64,000 bases of DNA, taken from the NCBI GenBank assembly GCA_017934175.1, contig JAGBKB010000081.1, positions 50,535 through 114,534 on the forward strand, written 5' to 3'. Within the stretch, counting starts at the first letter, position 1, and each line of letters begins with the position of its first letter. This stretch comes from Lachnospiraceae bacterium. GTDB lineage: Bacteria > Bacillota > Clostridia > Lachnospirales > Lachnospiraceae. Below are positions 8,004-17,285 of the stretch, piece after piece. A model generated the notes under the pieces. That model did no database searches and had not been told where the DNA came from. It was given only the letters and a program-made list of their open reading frames with translations. The position numbers and the translations under genes are program-made.

Positions 8004-8012
8004 ATTATATCA
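8004..8012 (-). promoter_or_regulatory. Extended -10 promoter of the toxin mRNA
   Basis: Read on the - strand, TGATATAAT occupies 8012 to 8004, giving a predicted start near 7997 and a leader of about 40 bases. The leader contains a small stem CTACT/AGTAG (about 7981-7994) upstream of the ribosome site. No good -35 box is visible, as expected for an extended -10 promoter. Confidence 0.55.
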
Positions 8013-8033
8013 TATATTACAAACAAAAACTAT

Positions 8034-9107
8034 ATGGATGTTATAAGTAAAAAGAGAATAATTAGAATTATATACGCATTAGTTGTGCTGACATTTGTAA
8101 ATGTTTCATCTATCAAGACTTATGCGGTTAATATAGCAACTATGGGACTTGATAAAAGTCTTATGTCTACTTATCTTGCTGAAGATGAAAGTGGAAATAA
8201 AGATGTGATGCAAGTTGTAGATGATTTTATTTATAATTATATAAAACCAGAGATGAGTGATTTTGAAAAAGAAATTATGATTATAAAATATCTTGTGGCA
8301 ACTACAACTTATGATGAAGATGAAGAGTATAATGATTCACCAGAGATAACTGACAGTTATAAAGCCTATGGTGCACTCGTAAACCATAAGGCAACTTGCT
8401 CTGGATATGCAAAAGCTTTTGACCTTATCGCGAAAAAATGCAATTTGTCATCCATAGTTGTAACTGGAAATGCAGTAAACTCAAAAGGTGTAGAAGCACC
8501 TCACGCATGGAATCAAATTTATCTTGATGGTGAATGGTATAATGTGGATGTTACTTGGGAAGACCCGGTAACTAATATAGAACTTGGCTTTAATCAACTT
8601 TTTAATAATTATATAAATGGAACAGATGCAGAGTTTAACATAAATCATTTTAGAGAGAATGGTCATACTTGCACTGCTACAAAGTATGGAAAAGAACTTG
8701 TTGCATATTATCTTAATACTGGTGTTATTGATTTTAATGCAAATGTCGATGCAATTAGAAAGTTTTATGAGGCACAAATTTTAATGCTTATTACTGGTGG
8801 CAAGAAAGAAGAGGCAGATGCGATAATACAAAAACTAATGTTGCTTGGCACTAAATATGATGATAATTCCAATTTTATAGATGCAAATGACATAGCAATA
8901 AATGCATATATACATAGTAAACTTGCTATGGGAGACCGAATAATTACTATAGTAACTATCCCTAATACCAATAACATGTTTAGCATTGATAGGAGCGATT
9001 GGCTCAAAAACAATATAAACATAGAGGGAAAAACAAGCCTAAATAAGGTCTTTTTAAATGATGGGGCTTATGACACTCGTATATTAATATTCACATTTGA
9101 GCCTTAA
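8034..9107 (+). CDS. Secreted transglutaminase-like protein
   Basis: The 357-residue product starts with a signal peptide (hydrophobic residues about 11-32). It contains a transglutaminase-like core (residues about 70-180) with the expected triad: Cys122 in CSGYAKAFD, His157 in PHAWNQ and Asp172 in YNVDVTW. Such proteins in Clostridia act on cell-surface or secreted substrates as peptidases or cross-linking enzymes; which applies here is unknown. The C-terminal half is not recognised. ATG 8034 is the only sensible start but has no Shine-Dalgarno. A TATATT at 8013-8018 lies about 15 bases upstream, so the leader is very short. The gene diverges from the toxin mRNA, and the two promoter regions overlap. 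Confidence 0.8.
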   Translation: MDVISKKRIIRIIYALVVLTFVNVSSIKTYAVNIATMGLDKSLMSTYLAEDESGNKDVMQVVDDFIYNYIKPEMSDFEKEIMIIKYLVATTTYDEDEEYNDSPEITDSYKAYGALVNHKATCSGYAKAFDLIAKKCNLSSIVVTGNAVNSKGVEAPHAWNQIYLDGEWYNVDVTWEDPVTNIELGFNQLFNNYINGTDAEFNINHFRENGHTCTATKYGKELVAYYLNTGVIDFNANVDAIRKFYEAQILMLITGGKKEEADAIIQKLMLLGTKYDDNSNFIDANDIAINAYIHSKLAMGDRIITIVTIPNTNNMFSIDRSDWLKNNINIEGKTSLNKVFLNDGAYDTRILIFTFEP

Positions 9108-9171
9108 ACATACATTTTTGGGGCTATGTGCTAAATTTAATAGTTTTTTAATACTTTTTTATCATATTTTG

Positions 9172-9201
9172 TTGAAAAAATAGGGTTTTTTATTGTATAA
9201 T
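9172..9201 (+). promoter_or_regulatory. Promoter for the large LRR protein
   Basis: TTGAAA at 9172-9177, an 18-base spacer and TATAAT at 9196-9201 lie 87 bases before the ATG at 9288. The intervening leader is AT-rich without an obvious regulatory fold. Confidence 0.55.
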
Positions 9202-9287
9202 GTATAAGAAAAAGTGTGCAATTAATTTGCGCAATATTTGTTTTATGTAATAAAATAATCAGTTTTATAAAACATTTGGAGTACATT

Positions 9288-12200
9288 ATGAAAGCAATTA
9301 AAAGAATTTTAAAAACATTATCAATTTTAATGGTGGTAGGGCTTGTTCTTTTACCAGCAAGTTTTACTTTTGCAACAAATGTGGGTAGAGAACTGACTGA
9401 TAGAGAAAATGCTGCATTCATAGTTCGTGATGAGTGGACAGCGTGGGTTAAAGGATTTACAGCATCTTTATCAGAACTTGATAAAAATGCAACATCAAGA
9501 ATTTATACCAACATGGATTATTATGATATGCAATATAGATTTACAGAAAAATATAAAAAAGTTCCTGAGTACTTAGATGAAGATGGAAAGCCAACTCAGA
9601 AACTTAAAGATTTGATAAAAGAAAAAAGAAAAGAGTTAAATGGAGCAAAAGCTCGTGATGGTTTTTTGGCATTTACATCAACTCAAAATGGTTCTCGCAT
9701 ATCATATACCATTAATGGATCATTGCCAAATTTAAATATAGGATATTCCTATGATATGATAAGTTGGACTAAATGGGATGGTTCAAGTATTAATCTTGAC
9801 AATAATGAAACTATATATGTATGGAATAAAAGTAATACTTTATCGCTTGATAACCATAATGGTTTATATTTTGATATGTCAGGGGCTATAAATGCTAGTG
9901 GCAATGTCAATTCGTTAATTAATTTTAGAGAAGATGTACCTGATTATTCATTTTTTGGTTTATTTTTGGAATGTAGAAATTTAAAACAAGCACCAGAACT
10001 TCCTGCAACAACTGTAGGAAATTATGCTTATACCTATATGTTTTCTGGATGTAGAGGTTTATTAAGTGCACCAGAATTACCAGCAACAAATATTGGCAAT
10101 TATTGTTATGCTGGTATGTTTAATGGTTGCCAAAATATGACAAGTGCACCAGTTATTCTTCCAGCAAAAATATTAAAAGAAAATTGTTATGCATCGATGT
10201 TTAAAGGCTGTGAAGCTTTAACAACTGCACCACTACTTCCTGCGACAACACTTGTAAATAATTGTTATAATAGAATTTTTGATGGTTGCACAAATCTTAG
10301 ATATATAGAATTAAGTTATAAAGGAATATTAGACAGTGCTTATTTTAATAATTGGGTAAATAATGTAGCTGATAGTGGTGAAATATTGTATGATGGACCA
10401 ACAGCAACTTTTGGTGCTAGCGCAATTCCAAAAGATGATACTAATAGGTGGATTATAACTCAATCACCAACAGAACTTAGATTCTTGGCAAATGAAGCAT
10501 CAACAATAAAGTATGTTATTAACGGTAATGTAGCACCAAGAATTTCGTATTCTTATGATAGGACAACATGGACAGATTGGGATGCAAATACAGTTATAAA
10601 TTTAGCAACTAATGAAAATATATATGTAAAAAATAGTACTCTAAATTTATCAACCGGCACAAATAATTATGTACAATTTGTTATGACAGGAAGTTTATCA
10701 GGTGGTGGAGATATAAGTTCTATGGTTAATTATAATAGTGTGAGACGCTATTGTTTTTATCGTTTATTTAAAGATTGCACGAGCCTTGTATCATCTCCGA
10801 TACTCCCTGCGACAGAGGTTGTAGAAGCTTGTTATTCTGAGATGTTTAAGGGATGTACTAATTTAGCAGCAGCACCAGCACTGCCTGCTACAGTTCTTGC
10901 TGATAGTTGCTATAAAAATATGTTTGATGGTTGTACGAGTCTACAAGTAGCACCAGAGTTACCAGCAACTACACTTATGGCAGAGTGTTATTTTAGTATG
11001 TTTAAAGGATGTACAAATTTAACAACTGCACCTACAACTTTACCAGCAACCACATTATCCTACTCTTGTTATGAATGTATGTTTGATGGCTGTACTAATT
11101 TAACAACAGTCCCAACCACACTTCCAGCAACAACACTTAGAAATTATTGTTATCGATATATGTTTAGAAATTGTGAAAATCTTGCACAGGCACCAGAGAT
11201 TCTAGCTACAACACTTGAAAGGGAATGTTGTTATGCAATGTTCCTTGGCTGTAAAAATCTTACTACTGCACCTACAACTTTACCAGCAACCACATTATCC
11301 TACGGTTGTTATTGTTGTATGTTCTGGGATTGTGAGAATTTAACTACAGCACCTACACTTCCAGCAACAACTCTTGCAAGTCATTGTTATGAATATATGT
11401 TTAATGGTTGTAAACATTTACAAGTAGCACCAGAACTCCCAGCCACTACACTTGAAGATAGTTGTTATAGATATATGTTTTTTAATTGTGAAAATTTGAC
11501 ACAAGCACCAGAGCTACCAGCAACTACACTTGTAGTTAATTCCTATGCAGCTATGTTTTCTGGCTGTACAAGTTTAACCACAGCACCAGAACTTCCAGCA
11601 ACATCACTCGTAACAGGTTGCTACCATAACTTATTTGATGGTTGCACAAATCTTAATTTTATAAATATAGGATGGACAGGTGATTTTGGTCTTTCCTGTT
11701 TCTCTAATTGGGTTAGAGGTGTTGCAGATACAGGAACATTTGTGTATAAAGGAACACATACAAGTAACTTCGGTTCTTCTTATATACCAAAAGATTCTGC
11801 CCACAAATGGGAAATCAAGGAACATGCATACCTAGTGTTTGAAGCCTTAGAAGATAATTCTAAAATTAATATTCAGGCTCATAATGGAGCAAATATAAGT
11901 GGTGTTCAAGTATCTAGTGATGAAATTAATTGGACTACTTGGGGGACAACTGTAAAAACACTTAATAGTGGAGAGAAAATATATGTAAGGAATACAAATA
12001 ATACATTGTCAACTAGTTATGATGATTATGTTAATTTCACTATGTCTAGTGGTAGTTTTAAATCTTATGGTAATATATATGCCTTGATTAATAATAGTGC
12101 TTTGACAAATTATTGTTTTGAATCTTTATTTGGTGGTTGTGTTAATTTAAAAGTGGCTCCAGAACTGCCTGCTACAACTCTAGCTCCTTATTGCTATGAT

Positions 12201-13199
12201 GGTATGTTTTATATGTGTACAGGACTTACAAAAGCTCCAGAACTACCAGCAACAACTCTTGCTGATAGTTGTTATAAGAATATGTTTAATAAGTGCAGTA
12301 ACCTTAATTACATAAAAATAGGTTATACTGGAGATATAATGGGAATATCTTTTAATAATTGGGTTGAACAAGTTGCAGATTCTGGAACATTCGTTTATAA
12401 AGGAACATATAGAGATTATGGAGCATCAGCTATACCAAAAGATGATACACATAAGTGGATTGTACTTGATTCTGAATATTTAAAATTTACAGCAAAAGCG
12501 AACAATTCTAGTGTAGCATATTCAAAAACTGGAACGGTTGATACTAGTGGTATACAAATATCAACAGATGAAGTAAATTGGACTGCTTGGAATGGATCAG
12601 CAAGAACTTTAAATAATAATGATGTTTTATATGTAAGAAATACTAATTCTACACTTTCAATCGGAGTATTCAGATATATGAAATTTGTTATGACAGGAAC
12701 TATTGCTGCAAGTGGAAATGTGAATGCTATGATTAATAATTCAAATTTGACTAACTATTGTTTCAACCAATTGTTTTCAGGTTGTACAAGTTTGACAACA
12801 GCTCCAGTGCTCCCTTCTAATGTTTTAGCTAGCTATTGTTATGCCAATATGTTTGAAGGGACAGGGCTAACGGTTGCACCAGAACTGCCATCTACTTCAT
12901 TAAGTGAAGGTTGCTATAGTAGGATGTTTTTGGGGTGTACTAGTTTAACTCGAGCACCATATCTTCCAGCACCTAATACACTACAAAGTGAATGCTATTT
13001 CCGTATGTTTTCTGGCTGTACAAGTCTTAATTATGTAAAAATTGGATGGACAGGTCACTTAGATTCTACTAGTTTTTCTTGGTGGTTAGAAAATGTGGCA
13101 CCGACAGGGACGTTAGTATATAATAATGTTAGTGGTTACACAGTTCCTTCTGGAAGTTCAGGGAAGCCAGCTGGCTGGACACTTCTTGCAAGTGATTAG
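9288..13199 (+). CDS. Giant secreted BspA-type leucine-rich-repeat protein
   Basis: The 1303-residue protein begins with a signal peptide (residues 1-30, cleaved after FTFA). A charged N-terminal domain (about 30-130) follows. The rest is four modules, each made of a predicted beta-rich segment of about 90 residues (with W-T-x-W and YVRN/YVWN motifs), a run of cysteine-rich leucine-rich repeats with the pattern A-P-E-L-P-A-T-T-L and C-Y-x-x-M-F-x-G-C, and a closing segment F-x-N-W-V-x-x-V-A-D-[ST]-G. Module 2 has by far the most repeats. Such LRR proteins are extracellular and often bind host or surface ligands; this one has no visible anchor. ATG 9288 is preferred over the longer frame because GGAG lies 6 bases upstream and the signal peptide follows directly. 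Repeats are very similar at the DNA level, including 38 identical bases at 11026-11063 and 11266-11303, exactly 240 bases apart, which indicates recent duplication or gene conversion. Confidence 0.85.
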   Translation: MKAIKRILKTLSILMVVGLVLLPASFTFATNVGRELTDRENAAFIVRDEWTAWVKGFTASLSELDKNATSRIYTNMDYYDMQYRFTEKYKKVPEYLDEDGKPTQKLKDLIKEKRKELNGAKARDGFLAFTSTQNGSRISYTINGSLPNLNIGYSYDMISWTKWDGSSINLDNNETIYVWNKSNTLSLDNHNGLYFDMSGAINASGNVNSLINFREDVPDYSFFGLFLECRNLKQAPELPATTVGNYAYTYMFSGCRGLLSAPELPATNIGNYCYAGMFNGCQNMTSAPVILPAKILKENCYASMFKGCEALTTAPLLPATTLVNNCYNRIFDGCTNLRYIELSYKGILDSAYFNNWVNNVADSGEILYDGPTATFGASAIPKDDTNRWIITQSPTELRFLANEASTIKYVINGNVAPRISYSYDRTTWTDWDANTVINLATNENIYVKNSTLNLSTGTNNYVQFVMTGSLSGGGDISSMVNYNSVRRYCFYRLFKDCTSLVSSPILPATEVVEACYSEMFKGCTNLAAAPALPATVLADSCYKNMFDGCTSLQVAPELPATTLMAECYFSMFKGCTNLTTAPTTLPATTLSYSCYECMFDGCTNLTTVPTTLPATTLRNYCYRYMFRNCENLAQAPEILATTLERECCYAMFLGCKNLTTAPTTLPATTLSYGCYCCMFWDCENLTTAPTLPATTLASHCYEYMFNGCKHLQVAPELPATTLEDSCYRYMFFNCENLTQAPELPATTLVVNSYAAMFSGCTSLTTAPELPATSLVTGCYHNLFDGCTNLNFINIGWTGDFGLSCFSNWVRGVADTGTFVYKGTHTSNFGSSYIPKDSAHKWEIKEHAYLVFEALEDNSKINIQAHNGANISGVQVSSDEINWTTWGTTVKTLNSGEKIYVRNTNNTLSTSYDDYVNFTMSSGSFKSYGNIYALINNSALTNYCFESLFGGCVNLKVAPELPATTLAPYCYDGMFYMCTGLTKAPELPATTLADSCYKNMFNKCSNLNYIKIGYTGDIMGISFNNWVEQVADSGTFVYKGTYRDYGASAIPKDDTHKWIVLDSEYLKFTAKANNSSVAYSKTGTVDTSGIQISTDEVNWTAWNGSARTLNNNDVLYVRNTNSTLSIGVFRYMKFVMTGTIAASGNVNAMINNSNLTNYCFNQLFSGCTSLTTAPVLPSNVLASYCYANMFEGTGLTVAPELPSTSLSEGCYSRMFLGCTSLTRAPYLPAPNTLQSECYFRMFSGCTSLNYVKIGWTGHLDSTSFSWWLENVAPTGTLVYNNVSGYTVPSGSSGKPAGWTLLASD

Positions 13200-13310
13200 G
13201 GATTAGGATATGAAAAATTAAGATTAAAAAGAATATATAAATGAAATAATATTATGCAAAATCTTAAAAAATTTCAAATTAAAAAGGTTTATAAAACCTG
13301 AAAGGAAAGT

Positions 13311-13601
13311 ATGAAAAGTTTAACAAAAAAAGTTTTAATAATTATTTTATCAGTTTTAATTATGGGTGCTTTAACTGCCATCCCTGGTTTTGCTGAAACA
13401 CAAGAAGAGTTAAAAAGAATTTTTGTGACACGGGAAGAGATAAATCTTTGGATAAATGGGGATGCAACTTCAACTGGCATGAGTGAAATTTTAGCCAATA
13501 TGGAAGTTAATATGCAACAACAAGTTCAATCACGAGTTAAATATGAGATGTCTATTCGTGGTATCAAAGATAATGCGGAGACTACAACTGCAAGTCCATA
13601 A
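13311..13601 (+). CDS. Small secreted protein resembling the LRR protein N-terminus
   Basis: The 96-residue product has a signal peptide (residues 1-25, ending GFAE). Its mature part aligns by eye with the N-terminal domain of the preceding 1303-residue LRR protein: both have F-[IV]-[VT]-R-[DE]-E-x-x-x-W about 15 residues into the mature chain, then a region rich in N, M and Q. It therefore looks like a stand-alone copy of that domain. GAAAGG lies upstream of ATG 13311, and a terminator follows the stop. It is likely cotranscribed with the LRR gene, 111 bases upstream. The domain is not one I can name; its role in binding, export or assembly of the LRR protein is conjecture. Confidence 0.6.
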   Translation: MKSLTKKVLIIILSVLIMGALTAIPGFAETQEELKRIFVTREEINLWINGDATSTGMSEILANMEVNMQQQVQSRVKYEMSIRGIKDNAETTTASP

Positions 13602-13635
13602 TGGGATTTGAAACTGATGTAGTAGAATATATTAT

Positions 13636-13660
13636 AAGGGCGGATTGTCCGCCCTTTTAT
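13636..13660 (+). terminator. Rho-independent terminator
   Basis: A perfect 9-bp stem, AAGGGCGGA (13636-13644) with TCCGCCCTT (13648-13656), has a 3-base loop and a T-run. The same GGGCGGA/TCCGCCC core forms the terminator after clpX. Confidence 0.8.
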
Positions 13661-13661
13661 A

Positions 13662-13690
13662 TTGTTGCAATTATGTATATATGATATAAT
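13662..13690 (+). promoter_or_regulatory. Promoter for hemZ with a very short leader
   Basis: TTGTTG (13662-13667), 17 bases and an extended -10 TGATATAAT ending at 13690 predict a start near 13697, only about 6 bases before ATG 13703. The AGGGA at 13694-13698 would then be mostly outside the mRNA, so the transcript may be almost leaderless. Confidence 0.5.
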
Positions 13691-13702
13691 CATAGGGATA
13701 AA

Positions 13703-15196
13703 ATGATTTATGTATATATAAAGAAAGAATTGGCAAAATTTGAAACAGACATAAGAGACTTATGTCTCGCTTTTTTTACTTTACAAAAAATAACCTATAT
13801 AATAGAAAGCAATACTACGGATGAGAGTATTGATACTGTAGGGGCGAAGCCTTGTGAGCCCCAAATAGCGAATGATGATATTGTTGTGAATGACTACTAT
13901 ACTGGAGCGCTTTCTGGCGACCGCCTCCAAATCAAATCAGAACTTAAAAGGCAACTTTATAATTATTTATCAAAATTAACTGGAAAAACTCTTTTATGGG
14001 GAACACTAACTGGTATTCGCCCAGTAAATATAGTCACTAAAATAATAGAAGATTTAGTAGGTAACCCTCTACTCACTGATGATTATATACGAAATGAATT
14101 AAAAAAAGAATATTATATAAGCGATTTAAAGGCTAATGAATTAATAAGGATAGCAAAAAAAGAAATTGAAATTCTAAATCGCCCTGAAGTTAAAGATTAT
14201 AAAAAATCATATAGCATTTATGTAGGTGTCCCATTTTGTAAAAGCACATGTCTTTATTGTTCATTTACATCATTTAATATAGAAAAGTTTTCAAAATATG
14301 TAGACACCTATCTTGAAACACTTGAGAAAGATTTTAAAAGTCGAATTGCAAGCATAGGAGGAAAGGCTCTTACACTTTATATTGGTGGTGGCACACCTAC
14401 TTCGCTTAATGAGGAACAATTTGAAAGACTTCTTACTATTATAGATAAATATGTTGATAAGAGTAAATGCATAGAGTATACAGTTGAAGCAGGAAGACCA
14501 GATACTATAACTAAAGAAAAGTTAATAATTATGAAAAAGCATGGAGTTACTCGTATCTCTATCAATCCACAGAGTTTTAACCAGAGAACTCTTGACCTTA
14601 TAGGCAGAAAACATACAGTAAAGGATGTAATTAAAAAATTTAAACTTGCGAGAAGTCTTGGTTTTGACAATATAAATATGGATATAATTTTGGGACTACC
14701 AAATGAACACTTACTTAATGTATTAAAAACTTTAAATGGCATTAGAAAACTTAAACCTGATTCATTTACAGTTCATTCTCTTGCACTTAAGAGAGCAGCA
14801 AGACTCAATTTTGAACTTGACTCGTGGACTAAAAATTATTATCTTGCAGGGCTTGGCAATCAAAGAAGGGCGAAGTTTTGCGAACCTGAAGGTAGAAGAG
14901 AGATAGACAAAATGTTTAAGTGGAGTGAATATTTAGCAAAATATCTTAATTTACATCCATATTATTTATATCGACAAAAAAATATGGCAGGAAATCTTGA
15001 AAATGTAGGCTATGCTAAAGATGGAAAAGAATGTGTGTATAATATTATGATGATGAGTGAGAGACACACTGTGTATGGCTTTGGTACTGCTACTACTAAA
15101 AAAGTTTTTTATGAAAATGATGGAAGTAAGAGAATAGAAAGTGAAGAAGGATATAAATCAGTAATTGATTATTGTAAGTCATTTGATACTATATAA
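13703..15196 (+). CDS. hemZ: HemZ-type radical SAM coproporphyrinogen dehydrogenase-like protein
   Basis: This 497-residue protein has the layout of HemZ: an N-terminal region of about 160 residues, then a radical SAM domain with the iron-sulphur motif CKSTCLYC (Cys179, Cys183, Cys186) preceded by YVGVPFC, then the GGGTPTSL glycine motif and the coproporphyrinogen-oxidase-like C-terminus. The family includes oxygen-independent coproporphyrinogen III oxidases and related enzymes. In Clostridia lacking a full haem pathway the real substrate is uncertain, so I do not claim haem synthesis. The iron-sulphur motif is complete. The ABC-F gene follows after 10 bases, so the two are cotranscribed. Confidence 0.85.
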   Translation: MIYVYIKKELAKFETDIRDLCLAFFTLQKITYIIESNTTDESIDTVGAKPCEPQIANDDIVVNDYYTGALSGDRLQIKSELKRQLYNYLSKLTGKTLLWGTLTGIRPVNIVTKIIEDLVGNPLLTDDYIRNELKKEYYISDLKANELIRIAKKEIEILNRPEVKDYKKSYSIYVGVPFCKSTCLYCSFTSFNIEKFSKYVDTYLETLEKDFKSRIASIGGKALTLYIGGGTPTSLNEEQFERLLTIIDKYVDKSKCIEYTVEAGRPDTITKEKLIIMKKHGVTRISINPQSFNQRTLDLIGRKHTVKDVIKKFKLARSLGFDNINMDIILGLPNEHLLNVLKTLNGIRKLKPDSFTVHSLALKRAARLNFELDSWTKNYYLAGLGNQRRAKFCEPEGRREIDKMFKWSEYLAKYLNLHPYYLYRQKNMAGNLENVGYAKDGKECVYNIMMMSERHTVYGFGTATTKKVFYENDGSKRIESEEGYKSVIDYCKSFDTI

Positions 15197-15206
15197 AATT
15201 TAAAAA

Positions 15207-17285
15207 ATGTTATACGAAATTAAAAACGGAACAGTTTCTCTTGGTGGTAATGAGATTTTGTCTCATTTTAATTTTCGTATGGTTGACAATGAGAAGATAG
15301 GTATAGTAGGTAGAAATGGTGCAGGGAAAACTACACTTCTTAAACTTATGAATGGCGATATTGGGCTTGATTATAATGAAGACAACACAATGGGAGAGAT
15401 TGTCAAGTCAAAAGATTATAATGTATCATTTATGAGACAACAGTTAGCAGGCGAGGGGTCACAGAACATCGATGATGCAGGTATCACAGTATATCAATAT
15501 TTATTGATTGCATTTGAGAAACTGCTTGATATGGAAAGAAAGATTGAGATGATTACTGAAGATTTAAGTAATAATTATGATGAAAAGAAAGCAAATGATT
15601 TAAATGCATTGATAGATAGTTATAATTATGAAGGCGGTGAAACATACATTAAAGAATTAAAAACTGGGTTTAGAAAGTTTGGTTTTAGCGAACTTGATTT
15701 AGATAAGCCTATGAGCCAATTTTCAGGAGGTCAAACTACAAAGATATCTCTTTTAAAACTATTGCTTTCAAAACCTGATGTTCTTTTACTTGATGAACCT
15801 ACAAATCACCTTGACATAGAAGCGATTGAGTGGATGGAAAATTATTTAAAGAACTATAAGAAAAATGTTGTAGTAGTTTCACATGATAGAATGTTCCTTG
15901 ATAATATTTGTAATGTGATTTATGATGTAGAAAATAAAATAACACAAAGATATGATGGAAATTATACTGATTTTGTAGCACAAAAAGAGATTAATTATCA
16001 ACTAAAACTTGCAGAATACAATAAAAACTTAAAAGAGATAGAAAGGCTTACTGCACTTGCGGATAGATTTAGATATAAAGCGACAAAAGCAAAGATGGTT
16101 CAGTCGAAAGATAAAGTTATAGAGAAGTTGGAAGCAAAAACATTTAAGCCAGATGAGGCTGATACAAAAACATTTCATGTAAAAATAGTGCCAAATAAGG
16201 CTGGTGGAAAAGAAGTGCTTAGGTGCAGAAATCTTGTTGTGGGGTATGGCGCACAAAACTTAAGCACCACACCTAATGCGATTGCGGAAGTGAGTTTAAC
16301 AGTTAGTAGACATGATAGACTTGCAGTTATAGGAGCGAATGGTACAGGCAAGTCAACTTTTATAAAAACGATTGTTGGAGTGCTTCCTAAGATTGAAGGC
16401 ACATATGAATATGGACATGAGATAGAGTATGAGTATTTTGACCAAAGAATAGCAGAAAATAACTCTACGAAAACAGTATTTAATGACTTTTCAGATGAGT
16501 TCCCTACATATACTAATACAGAAGTTAGAAATAGACTTGGAAGATTTTTATTTGGAGAAGAAGATATAGAAAAAAGAGTATGTGATTTATCTGGAGGAGA
16601 AAAAGTAAGATTATGTCTTTCGAAAATTTTTGAAAGAAAACCAAACTTGCTTATACTGGATGAGCCGACAAATCATTTGGATATACTTGGAAAAGAAAGT
16701 CTTGAGAACATATTAGATGATTATGATGGCACAGTAATTTTCGTTTCACACGATAGATATTTTGTAAAAAAGATAGCAAGTAAAGTATTGCTATTTGAGA
16801 AAAAAGAAGTTGAGACAAACAATAATGAATTAAAACTAATTAGCGACACTCATTTATTTGAATTCGGATATGATGACTATGAGAAGTATGTAAAAGAAAA
16901 AGAATTGAAGAGTGATAATTATATAGCAAAAGGTGATTTAAGAGAGCAGGTTACACCTCTACGAAAAGATAATGGCGATGTGGGTTCGCAAGATGTGCCA
17001 ATACAAATAGATAAAGAGAGTGCCTCGTTTAAAAATGATTTGGTAGAATTATCAAGTAAAGATAACTACATGTTAAATAAGCAAAAGAATAAAAATCAAA
17101 AGAGAACCAAAAAACTTGAAGAAGAGATTGAAAAAATAGAACAAGAAATAGAAGAATTAAATAAAAGTTTGCTTGATGAAAAAATACAAACTAATTTTGA
17201 AGAATTAAATAGTATTAACGAAAAAATTAAAGAAAAAAGTAGTGAACTTTTAGAGAAATATAGTGAGTGGGATGAAATATCATAA
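15207..17285 (+). CDS. ABC-F family ATPase
   Basis: This 692-residue protein carries two ABC ATPase domains and no membrane segments. Domain 1 has GRNGAGKTT, FSGGQTTKISL and LLLDEPTNHLD. Domain 2 has GANGTGKST, LSGGEKVRLCL and LILDEPTNHLD. Between them lies a charged linker of the ABC-F type (about residues 250-330). This family acts on the ribosome, in translation control or antibiotic protection. The C-terminus (about 560-692) adds an acidic segment and a long coiled coil (KKLEEEIEKIEQEIEEL), which favours the Uup/YdiF-like group over resistance types. Start and stop are both tightly coupled to neighbours: 10 bases after hemZ, and a TAATG overlap with the next gene. Confidence 0.92.
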   Translation: MLYEIKNGTVSLGGNEILSHFNFRMVDNEKIGIVGRNGAGKTTLLKLMNGDIGLDYNEDNTMGEIVKSKDYNVSFMRQQLAGEGSQNIDDAGITVYQYLLIAFEKLLDMERKIEMITEDLSNNYDEKKANDLNALIDSYNYEGGETYIKELKTGFRKFGFSELDLDKPMSQFSGGQTTKISLLKLLLSKPDVLLLDEPTNHLDIEAIEWMENYLKNYKKNVVVVSHDRMFLDNICNVIYDVENKITQRYDGNYTDFVAQKEINYQLKLAEYNKNLKEIERLTALADRFRYKATKAKMVQSKDKVIEKLEAKTFKPDEADTKTFHVKIVPNKAGGKEVLRCRNLVVGYGAQNLSTTPNAIAEVSLTVSRHDRLAVIGANGTGKSTFIKTIVGVLPKIEGTYEYGHEIEYEYFDQRIAENNSTKTVFNDFSDEFPTYTNTEVRNRLGRFLFGEEDIEKRVCDLSGGEKVRLCLSKIFERKPNLLILDEPTNHLDILGKESLENILDDYDGTVIFVSHDRYFVKKIASKVLLFEKKEVETNNNELKLISDTHLFEFGYDDYEKYVKEKELKSDNYIAKGDLREQVTPLRKDNGDVGSQDVPIQIDKESASFKNDLVELSSKDNYMLNKQKNKNQKRTKKLEEEIEKIEQEIEELNKSLLDEKIQTNFEELNSINEKIKEKSSELLEKYSEWDEIS

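Noticed and set aside
9288..13199. Diversity-generating retroelement target
   Set aside because: Repeats are similar, but no template repeat, reverse transcriptase gene or adenine-specific variation is seen in the window.
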